Shown one piece after another: positions 1-13,399 of a stretch of 64,000 nt of DNA. The notes below the pieces were generated by a model. It was not told the DNA's origin. It searched no databases and saw only the letters and a list, made by a program, of their open reading frames with translations. This DNA comes from Rusavskia elegans. Taxonomy: Eukaryota > Ascomycota > Lecanoromycetes > Teloschistales > Teloschistaceae. The position numbers were made by a program, and so were the translations under genes. The stretch spans positions 620,001-684,000 of the forward strand of contig SAUG01000020.1 in assembly GCA_011316305.1 (NCBI GenBank). Reading direction: 5' to 3'. Within the stretch, counting starts at the first letter, position 1; each line of letters opens with the position of its first letter.

Positions 1-1876
1 AATATAGTAGAATATAAATTGAAGATAACCTTTTAATATTTTTTTACTAAAATCGAAAAACGAATTAGGGTATAAATAATTATATACAGATTTTAATCGA
101 ATATACTATCGAAAAATATATAAAGAATATAGTATTTTAAAAACGATATAGATATTATATAAATAGATTTATAGAATCTAAAATTATTTAGAAATTTAAC
201 TATTTTCTATAGTATACGTTTTAATTTTTATAGATAATATTTATAGATATATATCAATCGGTATTACTCCGAAGTAAATTTTATTCCGAATAAGATTATT
301 ATTAGAAAAATCTATATATAAATAGTATATTACTATTATTATATAAAATTTAAAATATTTTTAAATCTTCGAATTTAAATACTATATAGAAAGCTTTAAA
401 TTTACTTTTATTTATAGTTTTAGTCAATCTATCAGCTACTACTTATTCCGTCGGAATATATTAAAAGTTAATAGTTTTATCAATAATCTTTTTCTATAAA
501 AATTTAATATAGATATTAATATATTTATTATTATTTTAGAACTAAATATTTTTAGCGAAAGTAATAGCGTCTTTGTTATTACTATAAAGGATTACTATAT
601 CTAAAATAGCGTTAAAATTCTAATTATCCATTAATAATTAATTTAAATTATAAATTAACTGAATAGTTTTTTTAGTAGTTCCGGTTTTTCTATCTAATTT
701 TATTTCGGTAATTAATATAACTATAGTATTTTACCGTTTAGATAACTAGCTAATAGCGCCGGATCTAATATTAAAAATATATTTAAAAAGAATATAATAG
801 ATTTTATAATTATCGATCTAATCGATATTAATATACCTCCGAAACTTCTATAGATAATTTCTATAAGTAAAAATAAAATAAACCGTTTTATATAAATATT
901 TAAAAATTCTAGTAACGGCGTTCTAGTAGTAATTATAGAATTAGATAAATATTAGCTAATAATAGACGTAGCGAAAATAAAATTAAAGCGGATTCAAAAT
1001 ATAATATATATTAAAGAGCTAATAGTATTCTAATATTTATATTTTACTAATAGAAAATAATTCTATTCGGCGGGAACGGTTTTATAATAAAGGCCGAAAT
1101 CTATAGAAATAGAAATATTATTTTTATAGATAGCAAATCGGCCTGGTGGCGCAGTGGTAACGCTGCGTGACCTAGAGGCCTAACGGATCCGCGCTCTATC
1201 TCGGAGTTAGCGGAGTTAATCCAGCGAGTCGGGGGTTCGAATCCCTCGAAAGCTAACTTAATACTTAAGTTTTTTCTATCGATTAAGTCGATTTTTATAG
1301 AGTTTAAAATATAGAAAGACTAGATAGTAGATCGTTTCGGCCTAGCCCGATCGATCGAACTTAATTAAGTTAATTAATAAAATTAAATAGATTATAGTTT
1401 CCTTCTAGATTTTAGTCTAGATCTAGCTCTTTCGGGAGTCTTTAATTCGAGTTCTCGGTAAAATACTTAAGTACTAAATAATTACGTAATCTGATCGGTT
1501 TAGCGCCTCTAGCGTTAGAATCGTAAAAGACTAAAATTAAAATCCGAATGATTAATCGTATATAGATAGCAAATCTATAATTTTTTAGTATTTATTCGAT
1601 ATAAATAGTTTTATTTAAATAGAAATTAACGAGGTCTAAATCCGATATTTAGAAATATTTATTTAAATATATCTAAATATTATTAAAATCTTTATAACTA
1701 GCGATATATAGAAGAATGTTATTATAATAGATATTAATAATTACTATACTATTATAAAAAATACTATAATCGAATTCTAGAAATTTAAAACTAATAATAG
1801 CGAAAAATTTAGCGAAGTAGTAGTACTAGACCCGAAGTAACTATTTAAAACTATAGAAAGCCTTTCGAAATTTATT
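1..1876 (-). mobile_element. Copia A: decayed Ty1/copia pol 3' part
   Basis: This is the 3' half of a Ty1/copia polyprotein on the minus strand. The RNase H signature (G-A-I-S-x-L-S-K, then T-T-x-x-E) reads on the minus strand around 715-790, and the reverse transcriptase active-site region lies near 1712-1740. The order matches the better preserved copy at 34680-43838. The frame is full of TAA and TAG codons, so it is a relic. A SINE is inserted at 1140-1560 with a clean target duplication. At 1877 a plus-strand copia LTR begins abruptly, so copy D inserted into A. The rest of A is not seen to the right of D. The left edge lies outside the window. Confidence 0.85.
1140..1560 (+). mobile_element. 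tRNA-headed SINE, copy 1
   Basis: A 421 bp element inserted in copia A pol, with a perfect 15 bp target duplication (1125-1139 and 1561-1575, TATAGATAGCAAATC). The head looks like a tRNA gene: an A box TGGCGCAGTGG at 1147-1157 and a perfect B box GGTTCGAATCC at 1234-1244. A T6 run at 1270-1275 could terminate Pol III. About 285 bp of non-tRNA body follows, ending in AATCGTA. Box starts are 87 bp apart, longer than in an ordinary tRNA. Long target duplication, internal Pol III promoter and lack of inverted termini fit a SINE mobilised by a LINE-type machinery (inference). This is one of the least mutated copies. Confidence 0.87.
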
Positions 1877-2118
1877 ATTGGAAGTACGTATTACGTATAA
1901 CAGTTATACTAAAGCGTTAAAGACGCTAGTACCGATTGGATCTAGTAGATCTAGGCGTTAAAGTCCTACTACTTTCTTTTTATATATTTAGTTTAGGCGA
2001 AAATCAATATTAGTAAATTAAATTTAATATACTATATATATAATTTTAATAGATTATAAACTCGGAAGTTCTAGCCGAATTAGTTTATAATAGTTATTAT
2101 TTTTTATAAATATTATAT
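1877..2118 (+). repeat. 5' LTR of copia D
   Basis: The copy starts TTGGAAGTACG at 1877-1878, where less mutated copies start TGTTGGAAGTACG, and ends near an A/T-rich form of the motif CGCGAGTATTATATC. The same sequence recurs as LTRs of copia copies B, C, D and F. Directly downstream (about 2118-2230) is a short stretch of copia 5' leader matching about 34900-34990, which then breaks off where copia B is inserted. The leader resumes at about 10970. Confidence 0.75.
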
Positions 2119-2234
2119 TTTTATATTTAACGCTGTTTTAAATATTTAAAAAATCTTATTTTTTATCTATTTCTATCTGTTTTTTGCGATAGATTTAATA
2201 TATATTATTAAATCTATAAAATATTCGATAAAAT

Positions 2235-2392
2235 CGAATATCAAGTTTGATTTACTAAAGTAGGCTTTCGCCTGAACTAAATATATAAGAAGGAAATAGC
2301 AAGACTTTAGCGTCTAGATCTACTAGGCCTGATCGGTACTAGCGCCCTTGGCGCTTTAGTATAGCTATTATATATAATACGTATTTCTAATA
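2235..2392 (-). repeat. 3' LTR of copia B, partial
   Basis: This is reverse-orientation LTR sequence ending in TACGTATTTCTAATA, the mutated complement of the LTR start. The part that should match the LTR end (CGCGAGTATT region) is not recognisable, so the LTR is truncated or strongly diverged on its left side. Confidence 0.65.
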
Positions 2393-3417
2393 TTTTTATA
2401 TAAATAATATACTATATATATACCAAGAGTAAAAATTAAAAAGATTTACTATATATTAACTAAAAAACCTATAGAAAAAATTGTTTATATATAATAAAGA
2501 TAAGATAAATAATATTTAAAAAGCTCCTATAGTAAATATATATATAAAAATTAAAATTTAGATAAAAGAGATTAGAATTTCTATAGTTTCTATAGTATTT
2601 TAAACCTTCTATAATAGTAATATATTTAATAAAATACTAATATAGATACTAGTTTATAATATAGATTTTTATAAAGTATTTAAAATAGATATTATTCGAT
2701 TAGAAAAGCGTATCTAAAGCTTCGGCAATCGAAAGTATCTATCTAGTAAATTATACCGAAATATTAAAAAATATAGATATTATATTTTTTTTAATTTATT
2801 AAAAGAATATATATTAAAAATCTATTTAGATATTATAAACTTTTAAAAAAATATTAAAGATTATATTATCTAGGTTTTTCTAAATATAGAGATATTTACT
2901 ATTACTTTAAAGATTAATATAAATTTTCGGATTAATAATAATTACGGTAATTTAATAGTACTATTTCTAGAATTTTTATAAAATCCTATAATTAATTTAG
3001 TAGTATAGCTAGATAGTAAAAACCCCGATATATATTTATATATTATTACTATTTAGCTATATACGGCTAAAAATATTACGATTCTAAAAACTATTAATAT
3101 TATTTTTTATCTAGTAATATTTAGATTCGAGGCTTAGATAGAATAGTACCCGAAAGTAGAGATAAAATAGATTATTATTATAGTTTTTATAGGCGATATA
3201 AGCTCGAAAATTATTAAATAGTTTATTAAATACTTCGATATATATATATAGGTCGAGTTTTCTAGAAATATAGAAAGTAAAGTTAAATTTTCGAAGGCTA
3301 TCTAAATCTATAACGGCTATAAATAGTATTAAATAGAAGCGTAAAATATAGATATTCGAATAGTATAATTTATATATCAGATAGTATAGAATTAGTAAAG
3401 ATATACTCGAAGATATA

Positions 3418-3500
3418 GTAGCGGGCGAAAATAAATAGCGGGCGGCTGGCGGCTAGGGCGCTAACCGGTCTATACCCGCGCGCTAGCTCCGACTAGCTCC
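3418..3500. other. GC-rich block in the copia B 3' region
   Basis: A short block dense in GCGGGC, GGCGGCT and CCCGCGCGC-like runs inside an otherwise strongly AT-rich element. Copy C carries only a rudimentary counterpart (near 41570-41610). CpG-only tracts offer few CpA or TpG targets for RIP, which may explain why this patch stays GC-rich. Confidence 0.5.
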
Positions 3501-6500
3501 GAAAAGTTTTATATAGAGCCCGAATAGTCTACTAGATAGCTAAAATACGTTTTACCGATACTAAAACTAGTTAATATATTAAGTTTAATATAGAATTTAG
3601 TGGAGTATAAGCTAAAGATATCCTTTTAATATTTTATTACTAAAATAAAAGAATAAATCCGGATATAGATAATTATATACGGATTTTAATTAAATATACT
3701 ATCGGAAAATATATAAAAGGTATAGCGATTTAAAAATAATATAGATAAGGTATTATATAGGTAGGCCTATAGAATCTAGAATTATTTAAAGGTTTAACTA
3801 CTTTCTATAATATATATTATATCTTCCGAAGATAATATTAATAGGTATATAGTAATTACTAATATACCGGAATTATTTATATTTCGGGAAAGATTATTAT
3901 TAGAAGGATTTTTATAATTTAAATAGATTATTACTATTATTAATTAAAATTTAGAGTATTTTTAGATTTTTAAACCTAAATATCGTATAGAAAGCCTCGA
4001 ATTTATTTTTATCTAGAGTTTTAGTAAACCTATTAGCTACTATTTATTCTATTAGAATATATTAAAAGTCGATAGTTTTATTAACGACTTTTTTTTATAG
4101 GAATTTAATATAGATATTAATATATTTAGTATAACTATAGAATTAAAGGTTTTTAATAAAAGTAATAGCGTTCTAGTTATTACTATAGAAAGTTATTATA
4201 TTTATGATAATATTTAGATCCTATCTATAAATTAATAACTAATTTAGAATATAATTTAACTAAATAGCTTTTTTAATAGTTCTAGTTTTACTATTTAATT
4301 CTACTTCGGTAGTCGATATAGCTATAATAATTTACCGTTTGGATAACTAGCTAATAGTACCGGATCTAATATTAAAAATATATCTAAAAGTAGAGCGATA
4401 GGTTTTATAATTATCTATCTAATCGGTATTAGTATACTTTCGAAGCTTCTATAGATTACTTTTATAGATAAAAATAAAGTAAACTATTTTATATAGATAT
4501 TTAAAAATCCTAAAAATAGCGGTCTAGTAGTAGCTTATAGAATTAGATAAATATCGACTAATAATAGAAATAATAAAAGCGATATTAGAATAGATTCTAT
4601 ATATAGTATATATTACAAACCCGATAGTACTCTAATATTTATATTTTATTAGTAGAAGATAATTCTAATTAGCGGAAATAGTTTCTAAATAAAAGCCGGA
4701 ATCTATAGAAATAGAAAGATTATTTTTATAGATAGTAAAGCTATAATTTTTTAAAATTGATTTAATATATATAGTTTAGTTTAACTAAATAGTACGGAAT
4801 TTCCAGTTCCTAATAATTTTTATACCGAGATAGAAATTAATAGAATTTAAATCTAATATTTAAAAATATTCGTTTAGATATACTCTAATATTATTAAAGT
4901 TCTAATAACTAGCGTCGTATAAAAGGATATTATTAATATAAACGCCGATAATAATTATACCGTTATAGAAAATACTATAATCGGATTCTAGAAATTTAAA
5001 GCCGATAGTAATAAAAAATTTAGTAGGATAGTAGTACTAGACCCGAAGCGACTATTTAAAACTATAAAGGACCTTCCGGAACTTATATATTATATTAAAG
5101 TCGCCGAAACTAATAGAATATTATATATAAATAATTTTATCTATATAACCGTAGAGGAAAGCAGTTTTAATATCTATTTAATTAAGCTCTAGGCCGTAGA
5201 TAGTAGCTATAGCGAAATTAGCTTTATATTATATTAATTTAATAATAAAGGCGAAAATTTTATTAAAATTAATATCGGCTTCCTATTTAAAACTATAAAT
5301 AATCTAGTAATCTTTAAAGCGCGTAATCTTACTATTAGCGTCCTTTTTAATCTTATATATCTATTTACCTCTTAGAAAATATTTTATAGAGGGTAATAAT
5401 ATTTTAGTATATAGTATTTAAATATCGTTTAGTTCTAATAATACTAGTTATTTTTCTATAGCCTTACGCTCTTTATTAGTATAGAGTAATTCTATAGCCT
5501 CTTTATATAACTAGAGTTCGGAAGGATTAAATACTATACTTTTTTTTTATAATATTAATAAATATATAGACGTTTATAATTAGGTCTAGTTAAAAGCGAT
5601 CGTAATTATCTAGTACCCGGAATTCGGAATAATTATATTAAATTTTAATAAGAGATTTAATAGTATAATCGGTTTATAGGCGAGATATAATAGTCTAAAA
5701 ATAGAGTAGTAATATATCGGAATCGGAATCCGAATCCGAATTATTAATTTCGGTAATATAAAAACTATTAGAAAAATTAGCCGGTAATAGAATTTAACTA
5801 TAGATAAAAGAAGTTCGGTAAAGTACTAAAATTTAATAATAGAAAGCTATTAGTTTAGATATTAATAGAAAGTTACTAGATTATAACTATAACTTTCTAG
5901 AATTAGATTCTTTATTAGTATACTACCGTTTCCGCGGAAGTTACTATTTATTTTTAGATTCTTCTAATTTCTTTAAATACTACGGAAAAAACGCGGATAA
6001 TCTTATTTTAAAAGTTTAATAATTTATAGATAGAACTACTAAAATAACCGACTAAAGTATATTTATAGCTTTAATTATAGAATTTCTAAATTTTCTTACT
6101 ATATATTAGATATACTACGGAATCTAAAGTACAAAATTAATTTAAATCTAGAAATTTACTATAAATTTTTTTATATAGAATTATACCTAATTTACTACTA
6201 GATAACCGGAAATATAGAAAAATAGCAGCTTTAATAAATAGTAGCTAATATTTCTTACTAAAGCTATAATGAATTAAAATAGGATAGGCTTTATATATTA
6301 ATATTTATTTAAAGCGTTTAGAAATACTATTGTATTATAGATTACTAGGTATAGTAGACTTTTACTAGATACCTTTATTAATAAAACTTTTAGATATAAT
6401 ATATCTCCTAAATTTATTATTACTATAAAAATATTTAATAATAAATATATCTTTTTTATTATAGACGTAGAAATAGTTCTAATATTTAAATATTTTAAAG

Positions 6501-7534
6501 CTATTTTTTATTTTAGTTTTATAGATACCGATATTATTATCTAGAAAAGTAAAAATATATTAGTTCCTATTATATATTACTAGAACTTTATCTTTTTAAA
6601 TAGGTTCTATTTAGTTACCGTAAATAAAATCTATAGAACTACTACCGGGGCGGATATAACCTTTATAAAGTAATTTATATTAATTATCTAGAATATAAAT
6701 CTTATAGAAATCGGATTTAAATTTAGAAACTGTAAATAAATCGATTTTTATAAATATATTCGCTAGTTTATATAAATTCTAATTACCTAGATATCTAAAC
6801 CGGGCGTACTAGATAATTTCTATCTTTACTAATATTTTAGCGAAGGATATTAATAAAAATAAAAACGAAAATAGAAAAAAAAAAATAGAAGAAAATTTTA
6901 TAGGGCCGCGCTATAGAGTGTTAATATTTAATAGAATTAGATCTTCGTATATATAGATAGTTAATATTAAATCCGGAGTATTAAACTAAAGCTAGAGCTA
7001 CCTTATAGTCTTTAATAATTATTATAGTATCTATCTTCTAAATTTATAATATTAATAGAAAATTAGTACCGGACCCGGGGGTATAAAGGATATTATAGAA
7101 TTCTATAAAGCGGTATCTACTATTAATAAAGTAGTTAAATAAAATAGTACTTTTAGTAATCGGTTAGAGACTAATAGCGCTATTAATACCGGTTATAAAT
7201 TCGCTTTAGATAGATTTTATACTAGATTTAATAAAAAGGTACTACTAGAAAGTAATATAATAGTTATAGATATAGTCGATAATCTAACTATTAATAAAAT
7301 CTAGTTTATTTAATAGGGCCGATAAAACTATAGAAATAAAAGTTATAAAACTAAAATTAATGGAGGCCGGTACTATTATAATAAAATTTAATAATTTTTT
7401 AGATTTAGTAGATTTATTTTTAGATTTATTATCTTTAGATTTATTATTTTTACCATTTTTATTATCTTTACTATCCTTTTTTTTACCGTTTTACTTTTAT
7501 TACTATTACCTTTTTAGTATTTACTACTACTATT

Positions 7535-8492
7535 CCCCCTCTGGAAGGCTCCTATCTGGGGTTATATTAAATTTATATATATATATATATATTCTATCAA
7601 TATTATATACGGTAACGATTTTTATATTTTACGTATAAAGAAATTTTTATAGCTAAAGGTATATAGTTCGTTAGGTAAGGTTTACAGCGTTAATTACTTC
7701 TATTTAACTATTTCCTTTTTTATTCGATTATAAATTCTCTACTATTCCTTCTTTAATATTATATATAATTATCAGCTTCTAATATTTCCGCTATATCTAC
7801 CTACTATACTTTAAAGTAATTATCTACGTCTGTCGCCTCGGCTATATTTATTATATAACCTGTACCTAAATATTCTACTAAACTATTAAAATACTTTTTA
7901 GCCCGTATAGCTTTAAGAGTATTACTAGCTATAGGATCGCCTACTAGTATACTAGCTACTATAGCTAAAAGCTTTACCCGGTCGATTAGATTAAAGGGGG
8001 GTAAGAAAGTCGGATAGCGCGTTTTAAGGACAGTAAGGAAAAGATCTTTATCGAAGTCGGAATAGGTTATTCTAGCTATAACGAGGTAGTTAATAACTGC
8101 GCGGGTAGATATAGTTATTACGGATAGACTACCGTCTAGTATAGCTATAATATAGCTGTTACGGGAATATATACGTACGTAAAAGGTTTTAGTAAATTAC
8201 AGTACTTGCGAGGGTATAGTATTACAGGGCTTGTATTACTGGTAAAAGAAGAAGAGGCGATAACTGTAAGGTATATTTATCTGTAAAAATTTCTACGTTA
8301 AGTTATTAATAGAAGGATTCGTTATATTATAAAGCAAATTTAAATTAAAATTTTATAGAACCGTTATTTATAATACCTAAATTAGGATATAAGTTCTACT
8401 ACCGTATATTTAATACTAGTATACTAACGCTTGATTTACTTACCGAACCACTGGTTTACCGGGTACCAAAGCCAAAACAAATAACTAAATAA
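7535..8492 (+). mobile_element. R950 repeat, copy 1
   Basis: A 958 bp unit from CCCCCTCTGGAAGGCTCC to AAAACAAATAACTAAATAA, flanked by a 12 bp direct repeat ACTACTACTATT (7523-7534 and 8493-8504). It sits inside copia B gag-pol. No terminal inverted repeat is visible. After a TA-microsatellite comes a body whose minus strand carries a conserved reading frame, described under the copy at 42711. Near the right end, CGAACCACTGGTTTACCGGG is a partial inverted repeat. The orientation given is arbitrary (C-run end first). Confidence 0.8.
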
Positions 8493-10496
8493 ACTACTAC
8501 TATTTTTCTATTTTTCTACTATCTAAACTATCTTTAATTTAGAATAAAGAATATAGTAGATATCCTTTATATAGCCGTTTCGGTTATAGTAGAAATAGTA
8601 GTCGACTTTAATAATTTACTTATTTAAATTATTTATAGATAGGAAGGCTTTAGTTCTAATAATAGTTGACTCGCTATTACTATATTAACGATACTCTTTA
8701 TAAATAATAGTACTAATAGTTTCGTTTAAAGTAATTATTTTCTATTTTCGCTTATCTTTATTACTAACGATAACGTTATTTTAAGTAAATAAAGTCTAGA
8801 AATAGCTAAAAGCGGCTTTAAGGCCCCGAAGAAATTTTAAAATAAAAAGACTTTCTAAAATAATAATATCTATAGCTAAAATTTTATTAGTAAATTTATA
8901 AAATTTAGTTATATAAGTTTTTATACTTTTAAAAAAATTATTATAATAGAAGGTATTTAGCTAGATATCGAATTTTATAAATTTACCGGTACTATAGACT
9001 CTATATTATATCTAGAATTTATCTAGTATTATTTTAGTATCTAATATAATATTTTTAATAAAGTTTTTAGTATTAATACTATAGGTCGTCTTAATTACTA
9101 TATAGGTACATTCTATCTTTTTTTCCTTATAATTAGAAGGAGCCGGAGATAAAGGATCTTTAGTAGTAGTTTAGAAGTTATTAAAAATAAAATAGACTAT
9201 AATAGCTTCCTTTTAATTTTTATAATCCGAATAGATTTTAAACTTCGGGACTATATTAATAGAGTAGCTAGAACCCTTTAGTTTAGTATTATCTATTGTT
9301 AATATTATAGAAGTAGATATATCGCTAAATTCAGTACTAAACTATAGAATACCGTAAGGTATAGTATTATAGAGGAAAAAGTCCGAAAAAAGGCCTAGAA
9401 ACGAGTACCCGGGAGACGTAATAATTTTAAAGCCGATTAAATTACTCGGGTTTAGAAGTATCGGAAAGAAATTGAAAGCTATAAAAAGCGGGTTATTTTC
9501 GGATATAATAGAAGGTAATTTCGATAAATAGTAATTAGAGTCTGGGCGTAGACGGCTCTAGATAGCGAGGTCGATTTACTATTAGTTATATAGGAGCCTA
9601 TAGTCTTCGATAGAAAATTAGAAATTATAGGCGGTTTAGCTTACCCGGAAGTTATTAGATAGTCTCTAAATAAATATTTTTTAAAATTTTTAAGATTATA
9701 AGGATTAGTATAAGGCTTTAATAATAATAATATAAAAGCAGATATAAAATTTAGAATAGATTAAATAAAGCTTCGAAAATTAAAATAATATAATAATAGT
9801 TCTTAATAATAAATAGAAAGCTTCGAGTTTTTATACTATTTAGGACTAGATAATGTAACTAGTAAGGCCGAAAGCTAGGCTCGATAGCTCTAGTTCTAGA
9901 AATAAGGTAGTTAATTTAGAAATAGTAGGAACTCGCTTAAACTATTAGAAGGTTAGAAAAAATATAATAGCTAGAAATATAATCTACTAGCCCCCTATTT
10001 TATAGAGGTCCTAGTCTATATTAAATTAGCTAGATAGTTATTTCCTATATTTATTTATAATAGCTAGTATAAGTTTTGCTATTTAGATTATTATAGGATA
10101 TATACCGATAACTAGCGTTAGCTAGACGGCAGGATATAAAACAAATAATTATAGAAATCTAATTTTAAAGACCTAATTACTATATCTAGTATAATATTTC
10201 TATAGTAATATATCTATATATAGTAAGTTAGCGACTTAATAGTTCTATCCGAAAGTAAGAAAGTTAGTAGTTTAAACGGCTAGAAAAAGTTATAAAGTAA
10301 AATAAAAAGGGTCTATTTAGCTATTTATAATTTCGGTAGTTACCGAAATATTTATAGATAGTAGTACGACTAAAGATTTTATTATTCGCCGTATTAGATA
10401 CTTTATATAGTTTTATAATATATATCGTATCTATTAAAGAGTAGATAGGAAAAAAGATTCGATAAAGACGTAAAGAAATTAAATATAAAGATATAA

Positions 10497-10736
10497 TACT
10501 CGCGAATAACGATAATAACTTTTATAAACTAACTCGGCTAAAGCTTCCGGGTTTATAACCTATGAAAACTATATATATAGAATATTAAGCTTAATTTACT
10601 AAAGTAGACTTTCGTCTGAACTAAATATATAAAAAGGAAGTAGCAGGGTCTTGGCGCCTGAATCTATTAGATCTGATCGATACTAGCGCTTTTGGCGCCT
10701 TGGTACAGCTGTTGTGCGTAATACGTACTTCCAACA
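10497..10736 (-). repeat. 5' LTR of copia B, inner copy
   Basis: Minus-orientation LTR directly abutting the copia B leader. On the plus strand it runs from the CTCGCGAATAACG region to GTACTTCCAACA. A second LTR follows after only a few bases, giving an LTR-LTR tandem at this end of B. Confidence 0.75.
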
Positions 10737-10742
10737 GATATA

Positions 10743-10965
10743 ATACTCGCGAATAACGATAATAACTATTATAAACCGAGTTTATAATCTAATAAAATGA
10801 TATATATAGAATATTAAATTTCATTTACTAAAGTAGACTTTCGCCTGAACTAAATATATAAAAAGGAGGTGGCAGGGCCTTGGTATCTAGATCCACTAGG
10901 CCTGATCGGTACTAGCGCCTTTGGCCCCTTGGTACAGCTGTTGTACGTAACACGTACTTCCAACA
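10743..10965 (-). repeat. Second, less mutated LTR in tandem with the B 5' LTR
   Basis: Same LTR family and orientation as 10497-10736, but with many more CpA and TpG dinucleotides kept (for example AGGAGGTGGCAGGGCCTTGG). It ends CACGTACTTCCAACA, after which the copia D leader resumes. The different level of decay compared with its neighbour suggests that the two LTRs are not of one age. Confidence 0.75.
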
Positions 10966-13399
10966 GTTTTTAATATAGTAAATAAGAAAGTCTATAGTTA
11001 TACTATTATCTATAAATATTCCGGTAATTACCGGAACGATAAATAGTTAAATAGACTTTTTTTATCTTATTTTATAATCCTTTCTAGCTATTTAAACTAT
11101 TAATCTCCTTCTTTTAGATAGAATATAAATTGCGAATTTACTATATATAGATATATCAGTAACACCGTATACTATATATATACGTTACTATATTGAAATA
11201 AAAAACTAGTATATAAATAGAAATATTCTACTATAAATTATTATATAGAATATTGTAGCTAACCTTTTAGTATTATATAGATACTATAGTTATTTAGATA
11301 CCTTTAACTATTATAATAAATACGGGAAGCGAATATTTAACTAATTTAATATAGGCTAGAACTTTTATAAAATAGAAAGCTAGTAGACTATATTTCTAGC
11401 TATTATTTTTTTCTAACCTTTTAACGGTTTAAGTAAATATTTACTACTTTTAAACTAACTACTATTCGTTTCTAAAACTAGAGCTATTAAATCTAGTCTT
11501 CGGTTTTACTAGCTATATTATTTAGTTCTAAATAATATAAAAACTCGAAGCTTTCTATTTATTACTAAAGATTATTATATTATTTTAATTTTTAAAATTC
11601 TATCTAATCTATTCTAAACTATATATCTATCTCTATTTTATTATTTCTATTAATACTTTATATTAATTATTATAATTTTAAAGTTCTAAACAATTTTTTT
11701 TAGAAACTATCTAATAATTTCCGGGTAAATTAAACTATCTATAATTTCTAATTTTCTATTAAAGACTATAGATTCCTATATAATAAATAGTAAATTAATT
11801 TTACTATTTAGAACTATCTATACTCGGATTTTAATTACTATCTATTGAAATTATTTTTTATTATATTTAAAAATAACCCGGAATAGTTTATATTTCTTAG
11901 TTTTCTATCTATTTTTCTAAACCCGAATAATCTATTCGGCTTCGAAATTATTATATTTTCTAATTATTTACTTTTAGATTTTTTTTCTAATTTATTTTTT
12001 ATAATACTATTTTTTATAGTATTCTATAGTCTAGTACAAAATTCGGTAATATATTTATCTCCATAATATTAAATATAGATAATATTAAATAAAAAGCTTT
12101 TAGCTATTTTATTAATATAGTTTTAAAATTTAAAATCTATTTAGATTATAAAAACGAGAAAGAAGATATTATAGTCTACTATATTTATTATAACTTTCGA
12201 ACTATTACTAAAAATCTTTAATTTCTAGATATTTTTAAATATAAGAAAAAATATATAGAATATATCTATATAGTAATTATAATTTCCTATAATATTAATA
12301 TTAAAAATTTTATTAAAAAAATTTTATTAGATATTAAAAAGATATTAGATAAATTCTAAATATTATATATAATCTATAGTACCGGTAAATTTATAGAACT
12401 CGATATTTAATTAGATATTTTTTATTATATTAGTTCATTTAAAAATATAGAAATTTATATAGCTAAATTTTATAAATTTATAAATAGAATTTCAGCTATA
12501 GATATTATTATTTTAGAAAGTCTTTTTATTTTAAAAATTTTTCGGGATTTTAGAACCGCTTTTAGCTATTTCTAGACCTCGTTTACCTAAAATAACGTTA
12601 TTTTTAGTAATAAAGATAAGTAAGAATAGAAAATAGTTATTTTAGATAAAACTATTAGTACTACTATTAGTAAAAAGTATTACTAATATAATAATACTAA
12701 ATCTACTACTACTATAATTCAAGTTTTCTTTTTTATAAATAATCCGAATAAATAAATTATTAATATTAACTACTATTTCTATTATAACTAAAACGGCTAT
12801 ATTAAAAATATCTAATATAATTTATATCCGGAACAATAAAAGATTTAGATAATAGAAAAATAGATAAATAGCGGTAGTAAATACTAAAAAAATAATAGTG
12901 ATAAAAATAAAAGTAGTAATAAAAAAGATAGTAAATAGACTAGCCGGTTCGAATTAGATTTTTATCGAACTATTAAATATCCGATTCGATTTTAGTAATC
13001 CGACCCGGGTTCGATCTACTAAATAGTCGGATTAGATTATAATTTCTAATTCGATTTTTAAATCGAATTATAAATTTTAATCTAAAAATTCGATCTAAAC
13101 ATTTAATCTAATTTAGTTTATAATTATATTTTATAATTGAATACGAAAGTCATTATAAATAATATAAAATAGTAATATATTCTATTTAAAACGAGTTTAT
13201 ATAACATTTATCTATAAATTATCGTTTATTTACCGGTATTATATTAATAGTATTATTTTCTTTTAAATAAATCTCTAGATATATATTTCTTTTCTAAAAC
13301 TTTTAAACTTTTAGAATTTATTATTAACTAGCTATTATTATACTACCGGCTATATTTCTAAAGAATTCAATTATAAAAAAAATATAAAAAAGAAATATA

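Larger units (their letters stand above)
2235..10965 (-). mobile_element. Copia B: full-length copia inserted in copia D
   Basis: A minus-strand Ty1/copia element with LTR sequence at both ends (about 2235-2392 and 10497-10965). Reading on the minus strand: leader, gag with a zinc knuckle around 8565-8625, integrase, reverse transcriptase (active-site region near 4922-4946), RNase H (4321-4375), then a 3' region of over 1 kb (about 2400-3590). An R950 repeat is inserted in the gag-pol part at 7535-8492. Without it the element is about 7.8 kb. The frame is broken by many TAA and TAG codons. It lies inside the 5' leader of copia D, so it inserted later than D. Confidence 0.85.

Noticed and set aside
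1140..1275. Functional tRNA gene
   Set aside because: A and B boxes are present, but the spacing is long, the acceptor stem does not pair fully, and the unit recurs with a body and TSDs as a SINE.
1877..2392. A 515 bp transposon with about 170 bp terminal inverted repeats
   Set aside because: The two inverted halves are the 5' LTR of copia D and the 3' LTR of copia B, brought together by the insertion of B. Leader sequence of D follows the first one.
7360..7638. 92-codon plus-strand reading frame
   Set aside because: It spans the junction between copia B gag-pol and the start of R950 copy 1, is antisense to copia, and is made of Leu/Phe/Tyr-rich low-complexity sequence.
7535..8492. Helitron or hAT origin for R950
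   Set aside because: There is no CTRR end or A/T insertion site as in Helitrons, and the duplications are 12-22 bp instead of 8 bp, with no inverted termini.
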